A stretch of 64,000 bases of DNA from Arthrobacter rhizosphaerae (GCF_023062595.1 NZ_JALLAN010000001.1:186001-250000); one strand, 5' to 3'. Counted from the stretch's first letter, positions 48,431 through 57,637 are shown. Translations and numbers: made by a program. The notes: generated from the sequence alone by a model not told the origin.

Positions 48431-51223
48431 ATGCCTATCCTGCTCGATGACATCGACCTCTCCGCAGCTGCCGTCGCTGCCCAAAAGGCTGCCGACCCGA
48501 AGTTCTTCTCCTCGAAGCTGACCGGATCCGGCAAGAAGACCGGGCTGCTCAATGAGGCCCTGCGTCCGATCAACACTGCAACCAACACCGCCTACGCCAT
48601 CGCGCGGGACATTGAGGTCAAGCAGAGCTCGACCCAGCACGAGATCACGACTTCCACGGTGCCGCTGGCCCCGATCACGCGCCGCGCGCTCCTTTCGGGC
48701 GGCTCCTTTACCCTGCCGGTGCCACACGTTGACGACTGCTTCTCCGTCGATGTTTCTGCCAGCAAGATCCAGGACTGGGACGTCGTCTTCGACATGATCC
48801 CGCAGGGCCTGACCCTGTACGAAGACAAGTCCGGTGACAAGATGGCCCGCGACCTCGTCATCCAGTACCGCATGGAGCTTTACTTCTTCAAGCAGGGCCT
48901 GGTGGAGCCCGAGCGCGCGACCTCGGTTGCCCACTCGAACGGATACGGCAACCACGATGCTGCCGTGCTCCTGCAGTGGGACACCAGCCCTTCCGAGAAC
49001 GCCCGTGGGTTCATCGAAGACGTCCTCGCATCGGCAGGGCTGACCGCCTCAAACCTCGACGAACTCGCCGAGTGGATGGACGAGTACCCGATCCACGAGC
49101 GCATCACCCGCCTCGCCCAGGTCTGGGACTCCGAAGCGATTGCCGACGAGGTCTGCCAGTACGTGCTGGACATGCCGGCCAGCCCCAGTGAAGAACAGCT
49201 GAACATGCTCGCCGTGCAGCTTCGCTACCTGGAGAACTACAACGTTCCGCTGGAAGCCTACCGCCGGATCCACCAGCAGCTGGACGCCACCTTCTCCGAG
49301 CAAATCGCGGCGAAGCTGTCCAAGCAGAACCTGAGCCTGCTGATGAACCACACGCTCGACCACCTTGACCGGATGAAGAGCCAGCTGGTGACCCCGACAC
49401 AGCCGGTAACGCCTCCGGTCCTGCCGGCGCACCTGTCCAAGCAGCAGCTTGACGCACTCACCACGCATGAGCCCCTGGTGATGACCCAGGCCGGCGCGGG
49501 CACCGGCAAGTCCACGGTGATCCTCGAGCGCATCAAGTACCTCGAAGCCTGCGGCGTCCCCGCCTCGGACATCACGGTGCTGAGCTTCACGAACGCCGCG
49601 GCCGACAACATCACTGAGAAGAACCCGAACGTCGGCTCGATGACGATCGCCAAGAAGATCATCGACATCTACTCGATGAACCACCCGACCCACAAGGTCT
49701 CGGCGATCGACACGATCATCAACTCGATCGACATCTTCTACCCGAACAACCAGTTCGCAGCGACGTTCCGTCATCGCCTGCTGGAGGTCGACCAGAACAA
49801 GACCGGCGCGTTCACGGCACTGAACACCTACGTCGAGAACCACTTTGACGAGGTGATCGCGCTGCTGGACCAGATCCAGCAGACGTCCCTGGAACTGCAG
49901 ATCATCATCTGCTACCAGAAGATCGACGACATGGTCGAGCCTGCCCACGTGCAGAGCAAGTACCTGATCATCGACGAAGTCCAGGACAACTCGGTGTTCG
50001 AGTTCATCTACGTGCTGAAGTACATCACCAAGCACGCACAGTCGCTCTTCATCGTCGGCGATGCCAGCCAGACGCTGTATGAGTTCCGCTCGGCCAACCC
50101 GAGGGCGCTCAACACGCTGGAGGGCTCGGGAGTCTTCGCGACCTTCCGGCTCACGACCAACTACCGGAGCAACCAGGAGATCCTTGACTTCGCCAACGTC
50201 GTGCTCGGTGGACTGGAGACCAACCAGTTCGCCAACATCCAGCTGCAGGCGAACTCGCTCGCGGTCCCGACAGCCGATTCCTTCCAAGCGAAGGTCAAGC
50301 TCGACTACCGCGAGTTGCCTCGGATCGGCACCTTCGTTACTCAGGATCTGCAGCCAATCGTGCGCAACACGGTGATCCCGGACTACGTTCAGGGTTGCCT
50401 CGACCGCGGTGAGCAGGTGGCTTTCCTCGCTTACTCACGACGGGAGGTCGCGCTGATCCAGGAAGTGCTCGAGAAGGCATACCCGAACAAGCACGTCGCA
50501 TCGCTCGTCAGCGACCGGGTCTACGCCACGGACATCTTCTCGAAGTACATCAAGTTCTACTGGAACGACGTCCTGCAGGTCCAGCCTGCCAACGCCTCGT
50601 TCGTGGTCTCCCAGGGGATCAAGGACAACATGGGCAAGCTGACGAAGAACGCTGGCAGCCCTGCCGTGGAGAAGGCCATTCTGCTCACCATCTCGCAGTG
50701 GTGGGTAGAGAACAGCGCCACGATCAACGGCTGGGTCGCCCTGTGCAACCAGGGCACGCTGCCGCACAAGGCGTTCTTCGACCGCCTGCGAGACAACCTC
50801 CTGGGATTCGAGATCGCTCGCAACCAGCAAAAGCTGAACGTGAACAAGCAGAAAAACCAGGAGCGCAAGCGGAAGAACCTCGAGTCCAAAGCCGACCTCG
50901 TCGTCTCAACGATCCACGGTGCCAAGGGTCTCGAGTTCGACAACGTCGTCGTCCTCTACAAGGAGGACACGCAGATGAGCCAGGACACCAAGCGGATGTT
51001 CTACGTCGCCTTTACCCGCGCCATGAAGAGCCAGTACGTGCTCTCCTACGGCACGGTAAAGAACCCGCCGATTCAGAGCAGCTACGAGCAGATCGTCAAC
51101 GCTCTGACCGAGCGCGACGAGAAGAACGCCTTGCGTGCCCAGGGTATCGACCCGGACCTCATGGTCGACGACGATGCCGCTGGCTCCGTCGGTGATCAGC
51201 TGCCGGTCCCCGAGGCCGTCTGA
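48431..51223 (+). CDS. UvrD/PcrA-type SF1 helicase with large N-terminal extension
   Basis: Start at ATG 48431; 930 residues. SF1 motifs: QAGAGTGKST (Walker A, ~353-362), TVLSFTNAAADNI (Ia, ~386-398), YLIIDEVQDN (II, ~511-520), LFIVGDASQTLYEFR (III), TTNYRS (IV, ~574), STIHGAKGLEFD (V, ~826-837) and FYVAFTRAM (VI, ~857-865). About 340 residues precede the helicase core and match nothing I know; they may bring a partner or DNA-end recognition. It acts probably as a 3'-5' helicase in repair or rolling-circle-like steps. Its own promoter lies behind two terminators, so it is an independent unit. Confidence 0.88.
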   Translation: MPILLDDIDLSAAAVAAQKAADPKFFSSKLTGSGKKTGLLNEALRPINTATNTAYAIARDIEVKQSSTQHEITTSTVPLAPITRRALLSGGSFTLPVPHVDDCFSVDVSASKIQDWDVVFDMIPQGLTLYEDKSGDKMARDLVIQYRMELYFFKQGLVEPERATSVAHSNGYGNHDAAVLLQWDTSPSENARGFIEDVLASAGLTASNLDELAEWMDEYPIHERITRLAQVWDSEAIADEVCQYVLDMPASPSEEQLNMLAVQLRYLENYNVPLEAYRRIHQQLDATFSEQIAAKLSKQNLSLLMNHTLDHLDRMKSQLVTPTQPVTPPVLPAHLSKQQLDALTTHEPLVMTQAGAGTGKSTVILERIKYLEACGVPASDITVLSFTNAAADNITEKNPNVGSMTIAKKIIDIYSMNHPTHKVSAIDTIINSIDIFYPNNQFAATFRHRLLEVDQNKTGAFTALNTYVENHFDEVIALLDQIQQTSLELQIIICYQKIDDMVEPAHVQSKYLIIDEVQDNSVFEFIYVLKYITKHAQSLFIVGDASQTLYEFRSANPRALNTLEGSGVFATFRLTTNYRSNQEILDFANVVLGGLETNQFANIQLQANSLAVPTADSFQAKVKLDYRELPRIGTFVTQDLQPIVRNTVIPDYVQGCLDRGEQVAFLAYSRREVALIQEVLEKAYPNKHVASLVSDRVYATDIFSKYIKFYWNDVLQVQPANASFVVSQGIKDNMGKLTKNAGSPAVEKAILLTISQWWVENSATINGWVALCNQGTLPHKAFFDRLRDNLLGFEIARNQQKLNVNKQKNQERKRKNLESKADLVVSTIHGAKGLEFDNVVVLYKEDTQMSQDTKRMFYVAFTRAMKSQYVLSYGTVKNPPIQSSYEQIVNALTERDEKNALRAQGIDPDLMVDDDAAGSVGDQLPVPEAV

Positions 51224-51235
51224 CCGATGACCGCA

Positions 51236-51293
51236 GAAGGCGCGGACGCTCCACTTCCTCCCTGACCGGGGAGGACGGAACGTCCGCGCCTTC
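51236..51293 (+). terminator. Intrinsic terminator after the helicase gene
   Basis: GAAGGCGCGGACG (51236-51248) pairs with CGTCCGCGCCTTC (51281-51293), followed by TTCTTCG. Confidence 0.8.
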
Positions 51294-51341
51294 TTCTTCG
51301 CACACCCCTCTTGATCCACCGCAGCTTCGAAGGAGCATGCC

Positions 51342-52762
51342 ATGACCACCATTGGAACCCAGGTCGACTCCGACGAGCTCGTACCGGGCCCCGACACCAC
51401 CTACGACCTGATTATCTGTCACAACGACAGAATCATCTTTCACGACCACTACCCATCACCTGCCTTTCGGCTGCGTATGTGTGAACAGCTGCTCACAGCC
51501 TCCGACGTCGTGGCCGGCGTGGTCGATGCTTCCCGTGCGAACGAGATTCACGAGCTGTACCAGTCCCACGTATCGCAGTGGGAAACCGCCTCCGATGCCG
51601 TCGTCAATGCGATCTCCAAGCTCTGCCGCCGCTGGGGTGTGCAGATCTACATGAGCATAACGAAGAAGAAGACTGCTGCCCCCGCTGTCCTCTTCTCGGT
51701 CGTCACCCAATACGGCCCCGGACAAACCGTTGCAGAGCACTTCCCGACCCGTCAGGCCCGCCGTGCCAGCCTGATCGAGCGTGCCGAGTCGTTCTTTGAC
51801 GCTCCTGGCCACATCCCCGAACGCGTCCTGTCCGACGACCAGCGCCTCGCCGCCCTCGTTGCGACCTTCCTCATGCCGGCCACCGTCATCCTCACCACGA
51901 CGATGGTCTGTACCGCCACCTGCGCGTCCAGGCCCCCGGCACCCGCATGTGGAGCTGGGACGTCACTACGTGGCCCGGTCACCTCGCCACCAGCGGTGAC
52001 ATCGCCGACGGCCATGTCTTCACCCGAGAGCCCGACATGCTCGAGTTCTTCACGATCGCGGGCCGGAGCGAAGGATATTACTCCGATGGCGCACCAAGCA
52101 TCGACGTGCGCTACTGGGCCGAGAAGCTCTGCGGCGGACGGTCCCACGAGGTGAAAAAGTACGACCCCGACATCTTCTTGCAGCTGGTGCGCGAACACCT
52201 CGAAGAGAGTGAAGCCCTCGGCGACGAAGCTCAGACCATTCACGAAAAGCAGCTCGCGCTCGTGAAAAAGGTCCACGAGCTGCGAGGCCTCGACAACGAG
52301 GTGATGCAGACCAGCCTCAAGGCGTACTGGGCTGCACAGGAGAAGGTCAGCCATAGCGGCGCATTCGACACATATACCCTCGCTCGCTCAAGCCGTGAAG
52401 ACCTTACGAAGGCCCGGAACGAGGCCAGAAACCACCTCTGGAGCACCGAGGGCATCTCCGACGAGCAGCACGACAGGCTCATCGAAGAGTTCGACTGGTA
52501 TGAAATCGGAGACACCGAGATCGCTGAGCAGTCGCCGGCCACGCGCCGCCAGGAAATCCTCGACGACGCACGCTGGCACGCCGACAGTGAATCCGAGGCA
52601 CACAAGTGGCTGCAGGAGAACGAGGAACACGTCGGCTCCGACACCTGTGAATGGAACCTGCGGGAATACGACATCCACTTCCTGTTCACCTGCTACGCAA
52701 TTGCTCTGACAACCACGCTCTGGCGCGAACACCTCGCCAACCAGGAAGTGGATGCTGCATAG
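51342..52762 (+). CDS. Frameshifted or programmed-shift gene with a phage-type C-terminal domain
   Basis: Two long frames overlap here: 51342-52154 and one open from before 51947 to 52762. The first is convincing up to LVATFLMPATVILT (~51905) and then turns into Ser/Pro-rich shadow sequence. In the other frame the stretch HDDGLYRHLRVQAPGTRMWS starts at just that point and leads into TWPGHLATSGDIADG, a hallmark of a widespread phage/plasmid protein family. A single -1 shift near 51905 would join them into one ~473-residue protein. No classical slippery heptamer is visible, so a real 1-bp deletion, a sequence error or an unusual shift are all possible. GAAGGAGCATGCC precedes the start. Confidence 0.65.
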
Positions 52763-52818
52763 CACTGGCCAGTCGAGCCGAATCTCTTCCTTCACCCCGG
52801 AACAAAGGAACAGCTGTC

Positions 52819-53409
52819 ATGCCCCACGAGACCGTCGATACCCAGCGCTTGGACCAATTGAAGAAACGGCTCATTGCCGCCACCGGGTCTTCTGGTATGA
52901 CCTCGTTCTACGACGGGAAGATCCACATGTCTCTCGACGAGTGGGAGCGTCTTGTCAGCTCCATCGAAGGAGCCCGCCAGGAACTTCAGTCCCGCGAGCT
53001 TCACCACTTTGAGGAAGAGCAGATCTCGGCCAGGGCTCAGGCGGTGCTCGATGAAGCCCGGCGGCTTTGCGAGAGCGTCGAATACAGAGTCCCCGGCAAG
53101 CACGAGACCTGGGACGCTTACCATGAAGGCCGATCTGCTCTCTCCGACGAGATCCAGCAGATCCTCGACCGGACCAATGAACCGCACGCCGCGACACACG
53201 AACGCATCAATACCGCGTTCAACCGAGCCGCCGATGAGGTTCTCGAAATCGCCCGGGACGACGGCGACGAGCTGCTGCGCGACGCAATCAACCTCGTCGT
53301 CAACGCCGGGCTCCACTTCCTGGAGCACCCAGAGGCTTCGCTCGAGGACGCCGCCTCCGAGAATTACGACAACGACTTTGCTGAGGAGCTCCTGGACTCG
53401 CTGCGATGA
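52819..53409 (+). CDS. Unknown 196-residue helical acidic protein
   Basis: Start at ATG 52819 behind AAAGGAACAGC. It is nearly all helix (LDQLKKRLIAATGSSG; WERLVSSIEGARQELQS; ALSDEIQQILDRTNEP; FNRAADEVLEIARDDGDELL), with a short ordered C-terminus. Possible oligomerisation through coiled coils. No known family; downstream of the frameshifted gene and upstream of another unknown gene. Confidence 0.5.
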   Translation: MPHETVDTQRLDQLKKRLIAATGSSGMTSFYDGKIHMSLDEWERLVSSIEGARQELQSRELHHFEEEQISARAQAVLDEARRLCESVEYRVPGKHETWDAYHEGRSALSDEIQQILDRTNEPHAATHERINTAFNRAADEVLEIARDDGDELLRDAINLVVNAGLHFLEHPEASLEDAASENYDNDFAEELLDSLR

Positions 53410-53519
53410 CCTCGCCGAGGGCCGGGATGCTCACTCCATCGGAGTGATCGTCACACAACACATTCGCCTAAGCCGGGCTCCCGCCACGCAGCCAACCCTC
53501 TAATCCACAAGGAGACCCC

Positions 53520-54221
53520 ATGGGATCCAGCATGCTCACCGCCACCATCGCCGTTCCCGCCAACCGCGAACAGCCGCCGGCGTTCGAAGTCGGCCGCCAG
53601 ATGATCAACGAGATTATCGACGTCGAACTCTTCGCGTTCGATGACCCGGAATCACAGCTCGAAGAACTCGTTGAAGACTTCGACCCTGCGGTGCACCTGG
53701 ACGCAGACGGCTTACCTACCTTGGGAATCACCCGGAAGACCGGCCTGCAGATCATTGACGCCCTCGAAGAAGCGCTCGACTCCAGCGAAACTAACACCAT
53801 CACGATCGCCGGCTACTTACTCCACATCTCGGGCGGACTCTCCGGCGGCGACGCCCCGACCGAAGCGGCCGATGCAATCTGGAACGCGTACTACCTGCCC
53901 GAAACGGTCCTGCAGGCCATGGGCTTCATTCGGGACTACAGCAAGCCGCTGTCCCGGACCAACGGGAACCCGGGAGAGACTACAGACACTGACATCGTCG
54001 ACGCCATCGCACTCGGGCTCGGCACGAAGCCTGAGTGGTCAGGAGCGGACGAGCTGGAGTGGATCGCCAACGCCATCGGTTTTGTTCGGCCGCGCCCCGG
54101 AGACCGGGACCCGCGTGAGTACCACGAGGAATTCATCGACCAACACGATTTCGATCCGATCCAGGCCAACTTCCTCACCGGATATGTCAGCAAGTACGAC
54201 GACGAAGGCGACGAGGGATAA
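53520..54221 (+). CDS. Unknown 233-residue acidic protein
   Basis: Start at ATG 53520 preceded by CAAGGAGACCCC. Helical, with LQIIDALEEALDSSETNTITIAGYLLHISGG in the middle and a highly acidic end (KYDDEGDEG). Contains EEFIDQHDFDPIQANFLTGY near the C-terminus. DNA-mimic-like acidity is worth noting, but no family is recognised. Two bases separate it from the next gene. Confidence 0.5.
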   Translation: MGSSMLTATIAVPANREQPPAFEVGRQMINEIIDVELFAFDDPESQLEELVEDFDPAVHLDADGLPTLGITRKTGLQIIDALEEALDSSETNTITIAGYLLHISGGLSGGDAPTEAADAIWNAYYLPETVLQAMGFIRDYSKPLSRTNGNPGETTDTDIVDAIALGLGTKPEWSGADELEWIANAIGFVRPRPGDRDPREYHEEFIDQHDFDPIQANFLTGYVSKYDDEGDEG

Positions 54222-54223
54222 CC

Positions 54224-54508
54224 ATGGCCAACACGACCTTCATTCTCTGCGAATGCTGCACGCTCGTGCTGGCGAACGACGACGAGTCCGGCTGCCGGGA
54301 CTTCCACGGTCACAAGCACGCCCCGTTGGACGTACCGCCCGGCACTGCCATCTCTCAGGGTCCACACACCTGGAACGGCAGCCTGGAGCTGACCTGCCAT
54401 GGCCATGAAAAGGGACTCATCCAGCCCGGTGAGAACTTTTGGCTCGCCGAACTCCAGACCGAACAACCGGCCCGCACGTCCCCACTGGAGGGAGCAACCC
54501 ATGACTAA
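54224..54508 (+). CDS. Small metal-binding protein
   Basis: A 94-residue protein. FILCECCTLVLANDDESGCRDFHGHKH at the N-terminus offers C-x-CC, a further Cys, and H-x2-H spacing, a plausible zinc site. The remaining part contains NGSLELTCHGHEKG, with more Cys and His. It starts two bases after the previous stop and its own stop overlaps a tiny downstream frame. Unknown function. Confidence 0.55.
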   Translation: MANTTFILCECCTLVLANDDESGCRDFHGHKHAPLDVPPGTAISQGPHTWNGSLELTCHGHEKGLIQPGENFWLAELQTEQPARTSPLEGATHD

Positions 54509-54590
54509 AACAGCAAAGGTGGGAAGCCCCGTCACCAATCCGCTCTTCGGCTCCGGCATCCACCAGCTGCTGAAGAGCGGTGCGGAATGA
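54501..54590 (+). CDS. Possible 29-residue leader-like peptide
   Basis: ATG 54501 follows GGAGGGAGCAACCC, a strong ribosome site, overlaps the previous stop by eight bases, and its stop overlaps the next ATG by four. The peptide (MTKTAKVGSPVTNPLFGSGI...) has no fold. It might simply couple translation of the DUF4031 gene. Confidence 0.4.
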   Translation: MTKTAKVGSPVTNPLFGSGIHQLLKSGAE

Positions 54591-54913
54591 CCGTCTACGT
54601 TGACAATGCCTACATCCCGGCCAAGGTCCGCTCAGGTTCCCTCGTTCATGAATCCCGTTGGTGCCATATGACCGCGGACAGCACCGAGGAACTGATCACC
54701 TTCGCCGTTGCACTGGGACTGCAACCGAAGTACATCCAGCACCGGGGAACGTGGAAAGAGCACTTCGACGTCACCGAATCAAAGCGTCGATTGGCAGTGA
54801 CAAAAGGTGCCGTTGAAGTCTCCTACCGGGATCACGTAATGGCGATGGCCCAGCGGCGAACAACTGATTCCGGGACGAAGGACAAGAAATCAGTCGAACC
54901 TCAAACTCCTTAA
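54587..54913 (+). CDS. DUF4031 family protein
   Basis: A 108-residue protein starting MTVYVDNAYIPAKV, then HESRWCHMTADSTEELITFAVALGL, IQHRGTWKEHFDVTESKRRLAV and GAVEVSYRD. These blocks match the DUF4031 domain, common in actinobacteria and their phages; the conserved D, H and R residues hint at an enzyme, but its activity is unknown to me. The start overlaps the previous frame's stop (ATGA). The last 20 residues are disordered. Confidence 0.8.
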   Translation: MTVYVDNAYIPAKVRSGSLVHESRWCHMTADSTEELITFAVALGLQPKYIQHRGTWKEHFDVTESKRRLAVTKGAVEVSYRDHVMAMAQRRTTDSGTKDKKSVEPQTP

Positions 54914-54921
54914 TAACGGAG

Positions 54922-55422
54922 ATGTCCTCACCAGAAAGAATAGAGATTATGACCCCGAGCAGACCTGCTGCCGTCATCGTCGACATCGACGGGACAGTTG
55001 CTACGCACACCCTGCCCGACGGTAGCCTCATCCGGCCTCACCACGAGTACCGGCTCGTCTCCTGGGACCTTCCCAACCAGCCGGTGATCGACACGGTCCG
55101 CGCACTGCGTGATGCCGGATTCGAGATCTTGTTCTGCTCCGGGCGGCCCATCATTGAGGACCACGGTGTCAACATAGGAAATGCCACCTATGCCTGGCTC
55201 GTCGAGCACGTGGGGGACTGGACCGCCCGAGCTCCGTTGTTCATGCGCGGACAAGGCGATTCAAGGCCCGACGACATCGTCAAGACCGAGATCTACGAGA
55301 CATTCATCCGCGGCCACTACGACGTCCGGCTGGCACTTGAGGACCGCCCCAGGGTGATCCGTGCCTGGCAGGCTCTCGGCTTGCCCGTATTCGACGTAGC
55401 CCCGGAGTCAGACGAGTTCTGA
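54922..55422 (+). CDS. HAD-family polynucleotide 3'-phosphatase (PNKP phosphatase type)
   Basis: Start at ATG 54922 or, with a better-spaced upstream AGAAAGAATAG, at 54949. HAD motif I VIVDIDGTVATH (Asp nucleophile and Asp+2), motif II FCSGRP, then MRGQGDSRPDDIVKTEIY, and motif III/IV LALEDRPRVIRAWQALGLPVFDV. This arrangement, including the DxRPDxxVK block, is that of the phosphatase half of T4 Pnk. The kinase half is missing. It would remove 3'-phosphates so that ends can be sealed, and a ligase is encoded at 57.6 kb. Confidence 0.82.
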   Translation: MSSPERIEIMTPSRPAAVIVDIDGTVATHTLPDGSLIRPHHEYRLVSWDLPNQPVIDTVRALRDAGFEILFCSGRPIIEDHGVNIGNATYAWLVEHVGDWTARAPLFMRGQGDSRPDDIVKTEIYETFIRGHYDVRLALEDRPRVIRAWQALGLPVFDVAPESDEF

Positions 55423-55438
55423 CCCGCACTCTGGCTTC

Positions 55439-55478
55439 AGCCCGTGCACCGACCCCGATGGGGGTCTGTGCACGGGCT
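55439..55478 (+). terminator. Intrinsic terminator
   Basis: AGCCCGTGCAC (55439-55449) pairs with GTGCACGGGCT (55468-55478), followed by TTGCTTGTT; an inner GACCCC/GGGGTC stem extends it. Confidence 0.85.
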
Positions 55479-55532
55479 TTGCTTGTTCCTCTGAACATTC
55501 CACACCTCTCGAATTCCATTGCCGAATCACCG

Positions 55533-55568
55533 GGAATGGTCATATACGAGACACTGACAAACCATTCC
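55533..55568 (+). promoter_or_regulatory. Operator-like inverted repeat before the antitoxin gene
   Basis: GGAATGGT (55533-55540) faces ACCATTCC (55561-55568), 21 bp before the ATG. Such repeats in front of type II modules are usually bound by the antitoxin or the complex. Confidence 0.6.
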
Positions 55569-55588
55569 ACCCCGAATAGACTGGAACC

Positions 55589-55972
55589 ATGACTGACGAC
55601 AACGCCGCCACTGACCAGCCCGACACGACACTCCCGAAGTTCTCCGTAAACGTCGCTCCGACCGAAGGAATTACCGCAGCGCACCTCAGTTCGCTGATCG
55701 AGCGCTACCGCGACGGTGAGACCGAGCCATTGGTCTTCGGTGACGACAACGTCCCCGAAGCCGCGATCATCCCGTTCGCAGCCTTCGTCCGCCTGCTGAA
55801 GCGCGACCATGCAGACGCTGTCCGCGAGGAGCACGCCTTCCAGTCCGAGCTTTTGCACCGTATCCAAGATGCTGACGCGTCCCGAGACCCGGGCATAACG
55901 CTGGACGAGCTCGGCGATGAGCTGGGGGAGCCAGCCCGATCCATGCTCCGCAAGGCGCGTGACGATGACTAA
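55589..55972 (+). CDS. Antitoxin-like protein
   Basis: A 127-residue protein. HLSSLIERYRDGETEPLVFGDDNVPEAAIIPFAAFVRLLK at ~31-70 resembles the Phd/YefM-type N-terminal fold (helix, then strand with a polar loop, then IPF/Y..F..L). The C-terminal part is acidic and would wrap a toxin. Its stop overlaps the next start by eight bases, and it is preceded by an inverted repeat. Function as antitoxin is inferred from gene order and size. Confidence 0.6.
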   Translation: MTDDNAATDQPDTTLPKFSVNVAPTEGITAAHLSSLIERYRDGETEPLVFGDDNVPEAAIIPFAAFVRLLKRDHADAVREEHAFQSELLHRIQDADASRDPGITLDELGDELGEPARSMLRKARDDD

Positions 55973-56471
55973 CGGCCTGCGCATCAAGGTCCATCTCACA
56001 CCAGGGGCGCGCGGCGACATTGAGCAGCTGAACCAGCGGGCGCTCAAGCATCCGCATGGTAAGGACGAGGCCTTGCTGGAGGCCACCATCGTGATGCTGC
56101 ACCGGCTCAACGGACGCCGCCACCCGACCAAGCCGCTGGATTACAATCCCCATTTCGCAGATCTATCAGACTGCGATACAACCTACGTCGGAGCCGACGC
56201 CTACGAGAAGCCACCGCTGCGGATCGTTTCCCGGGACATCCGCCCAGAGCAACCCCATGGAATCACCCGGCGCGAAATCGTCGCCATCGGGGCGCGTCGG
56301 GACAGCGAGGTCTACAGGATCGCCGGCCAGCGACTCGGACGCCCCTTCGGCTTTACCTTGGACCAGCTGGCAGCGCAGCGTCAGCCGACCGCCGGGCAGG
56401 ACCGGACACCGCGCGCCGGCCGGGGCGTCGACCAGCCCTTGTCCACAGAGTCGGATCTTGCGTTCGACTGA
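55965..56471 (+). CDS. RelE/ParE-like toxin candidate
   Basis: A 168-residue protein. VHLTPGARGDIEQLNQRALKH at ~9-29 is like the first helix of RelE-superfamily toxins. HPTKPLDYNPHFADLSDCDTTYVGAD at ~54-79 has the KPL...DLSDC..IYV strand pattern, then PLRIVSRDIRP near 86-97. The C-terminal ~60 residues are extra and basic. RelE-like toxins cleave mRNA, and ParE types poison gyrase; the residues needed to decide are not clear. Paired with the preceding antitoxin-like gene. Confidence 0.6.
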   Translation: MTNGLRIKVHLTPGARGDIEQLNQRALKHPHGKDEALLEATIVMLHRLNGRRHPTKPLDYNPHFADLSDCDTTYVGADAYEKPPLRIVSRDIRPEQPHGITRREIVAIGARRDSEVYRIAGQRLGRPFGFTLDQLAAQRQPTAGQDRTPRAGRGVDQPLSTESDLAFD

Positions 56472-56501
56472 CCATTCAACGTCGTTTCTGTTCATTGCTG
56501 A

Positions 56502-56600
56502 GTGCTTCTCGAAGACCCGCGACGGGCCTGGGCGGCCCTCGCCGTACTCGTCATACCCCACATCGGCATGTACTACCTGCTGTTCGAAGACCGGAAGTAA
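56502..56600 (+). CDS. Possible 32-residue single-pass membrane peptide
   Basis: GTG 56502 to TAA 56600. The peptide reads VLLEDPRRAWAALAVLVIPHIGMYYLLFEDRK in two halves, acidic ends around one hydrophobic helix. A stop codon immediately precedes the GTG and no ribosome site is clear, so it is tentative. Twelve bases later a second membrane-protein gene starts. Confidence 0.3.
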   Translation: MLLEDPRRAWAALAVLVIPHIGMYYLLFEDRK

Positions 56601-56611
56601 GGAGACCCACC

Positions 56612-56854
56612 ATGTTCAAAAGCACACGGGCAATCGTAGGCCTCTGTCTGGTCGGCGGGGTATCACTGGCAACCGTCATCGGCTGGAGCACCGGATTCTT
56701 CAGCCAGGTTGCGGCCTTTGTCGGCGGCCTATGGACGGGATTCACCACCTGGCTCAGTTCGCCCTTCGGCTGGGATCACGTCATTGCCGGGGCTGGCGTG
56801 CTGCTCATCCCTGTCGCTATCCTTGTCGCGATCTTCATCGTGGTTGACAGCTGA
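56612..56854 (+). CDS. Small membrane protein
   Basis: An 80-residue protein from ATG 56612 with GTAAGGAGACCCACC upstream. Two hydrophobic segments: VGLCLVGGVSLATVIGWS (~9-26) and VIAGAGVLLIPVAILVAIFIVV (~57-78), with a short W/F-rich loop between them. No known family; phage holin-like size and topology, but no lysis genes are nearby. Confidence 0.6.
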   Translation: MFKSTRAIVGLCLVGGVSLATVIGWSTGFFSQVAAFVGGLWTGFTTWLSSPFGWDHVIAGAGVLLIPVAILVAIFIVVDS

Positions 56855-56879
56855 TCATCAACCATTCCTGCATGTTCGA

Positions 56880-57524
56880 CTAGGAGGAAGGATGGATGAG
56901 CCGGTCCGGGGGAGCAGTGGTCTTTCCCAGTTGCGGAGCTCCAGTGCTATCAATCCAGGTGACTGTGAAGGTGACGCCCTCTTCAAGACCCTTCTCCGTA
57001 ACCGCACCCTCGAACTGTCTGCCAATCGCATCAAAGGTCTCGTTAGGCCAGGCGGAGAGCTTACCGATGTTGAAGTACTCCGGATCGGCTTCAATCCGAA
57101 CATTACGGACGGGCGCTCCGTTGTTGTAGAGCCAGAACGAGCCGGGCCACTGCGTCGCCTTTACAAACCAACTGGGCCAACCAACACGGCTCCTCTGTAA
57201 CTCAATTTCCTGGGCATGATCGTCATACCCATTCTTCATCAACTTCTGCCGGTCCTCCGGGGTAGTAAGTCTTAGCCCCCAGATTCGCTTGGGGAGGCGC
57301 ACCCATACGGCTTCCCGCCAGCCCTGAACCGCGAAACTCTTTACAAAGAGGACCAGGACCAAGACAGCGCCCGCAATCCACAAACCGAGGCTGAGACTTT
57401 CTTCCCAGGTCTTTCCCTCTGCCCACTTATTCCAAAAGAAGCCGATGATCAGTACACCCACGGGTCCAAAGGTTTCGACACCCATATTTGACCAAAAGCC
57501 ACTCTTTGATTCCTTATTACTCAC
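56880..57524 (-). CDS. Membrane-anchored protein of unknown function
   Basis: A 214-residue minus-strand protein. Two membrane helices near the start (FGPVGVLIIGFFWNKWAEG at ~19-37; LGLWIAGAVLVLVLFVKSF at ~46-64) are followed by a soluble domain rich in strands (WPGSFWLYNNGAPVRNVRI; GVTFTVTWIDSTGAPQLG). Its composition is less GC-rich than the neighbours, which may signal recent acquisition. It is isolated from the ligase gene by 113 bp. No recognised family. Confidence 0.6.
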   Translation of the reverse strand: MSNKESKSGFWSNMGVETFGPVGVLIIGFFWNKWAEGKTWEESLSLGLWIAGAVLVLVLFVKSFAVQGWREAVWVRLPKRIWGLRLTTPEDRQKLMKNGYDDHAQEIELQRSRVGWPSWFVKATQWPGSFWLYNNGAPVRNVRIEADPEYFNIGKLSAWPNETFDAIGRQFEGAVTEKGLEEGVTFTVTWIDSTGAPQLGKTTAPPDRLIHPSS

Positions 57525-57637
57525 GAGTGCAGTGTAGGACCCAGACGGGATCCGGCATGGCTTGAAGTGAATGCGGGCGTGTCAGAGGACAAGCGTGATT
57601 GAACTGTAGCAAGCAAGGCATTTCCTGTCTGCGGCTA

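Noticed and set aside
51890..51915. Classical programmed -1 slippery site
   Set aside because: No X-XXY-YYZ heptamer or downstream pseudoknot is evident, so the shift is reported only as apparent.
56612..56854. Holin of a lysis cassette
   Set aside because: Size and topology fit, but there is no endolysin nearby and the neighbours are unrelated.
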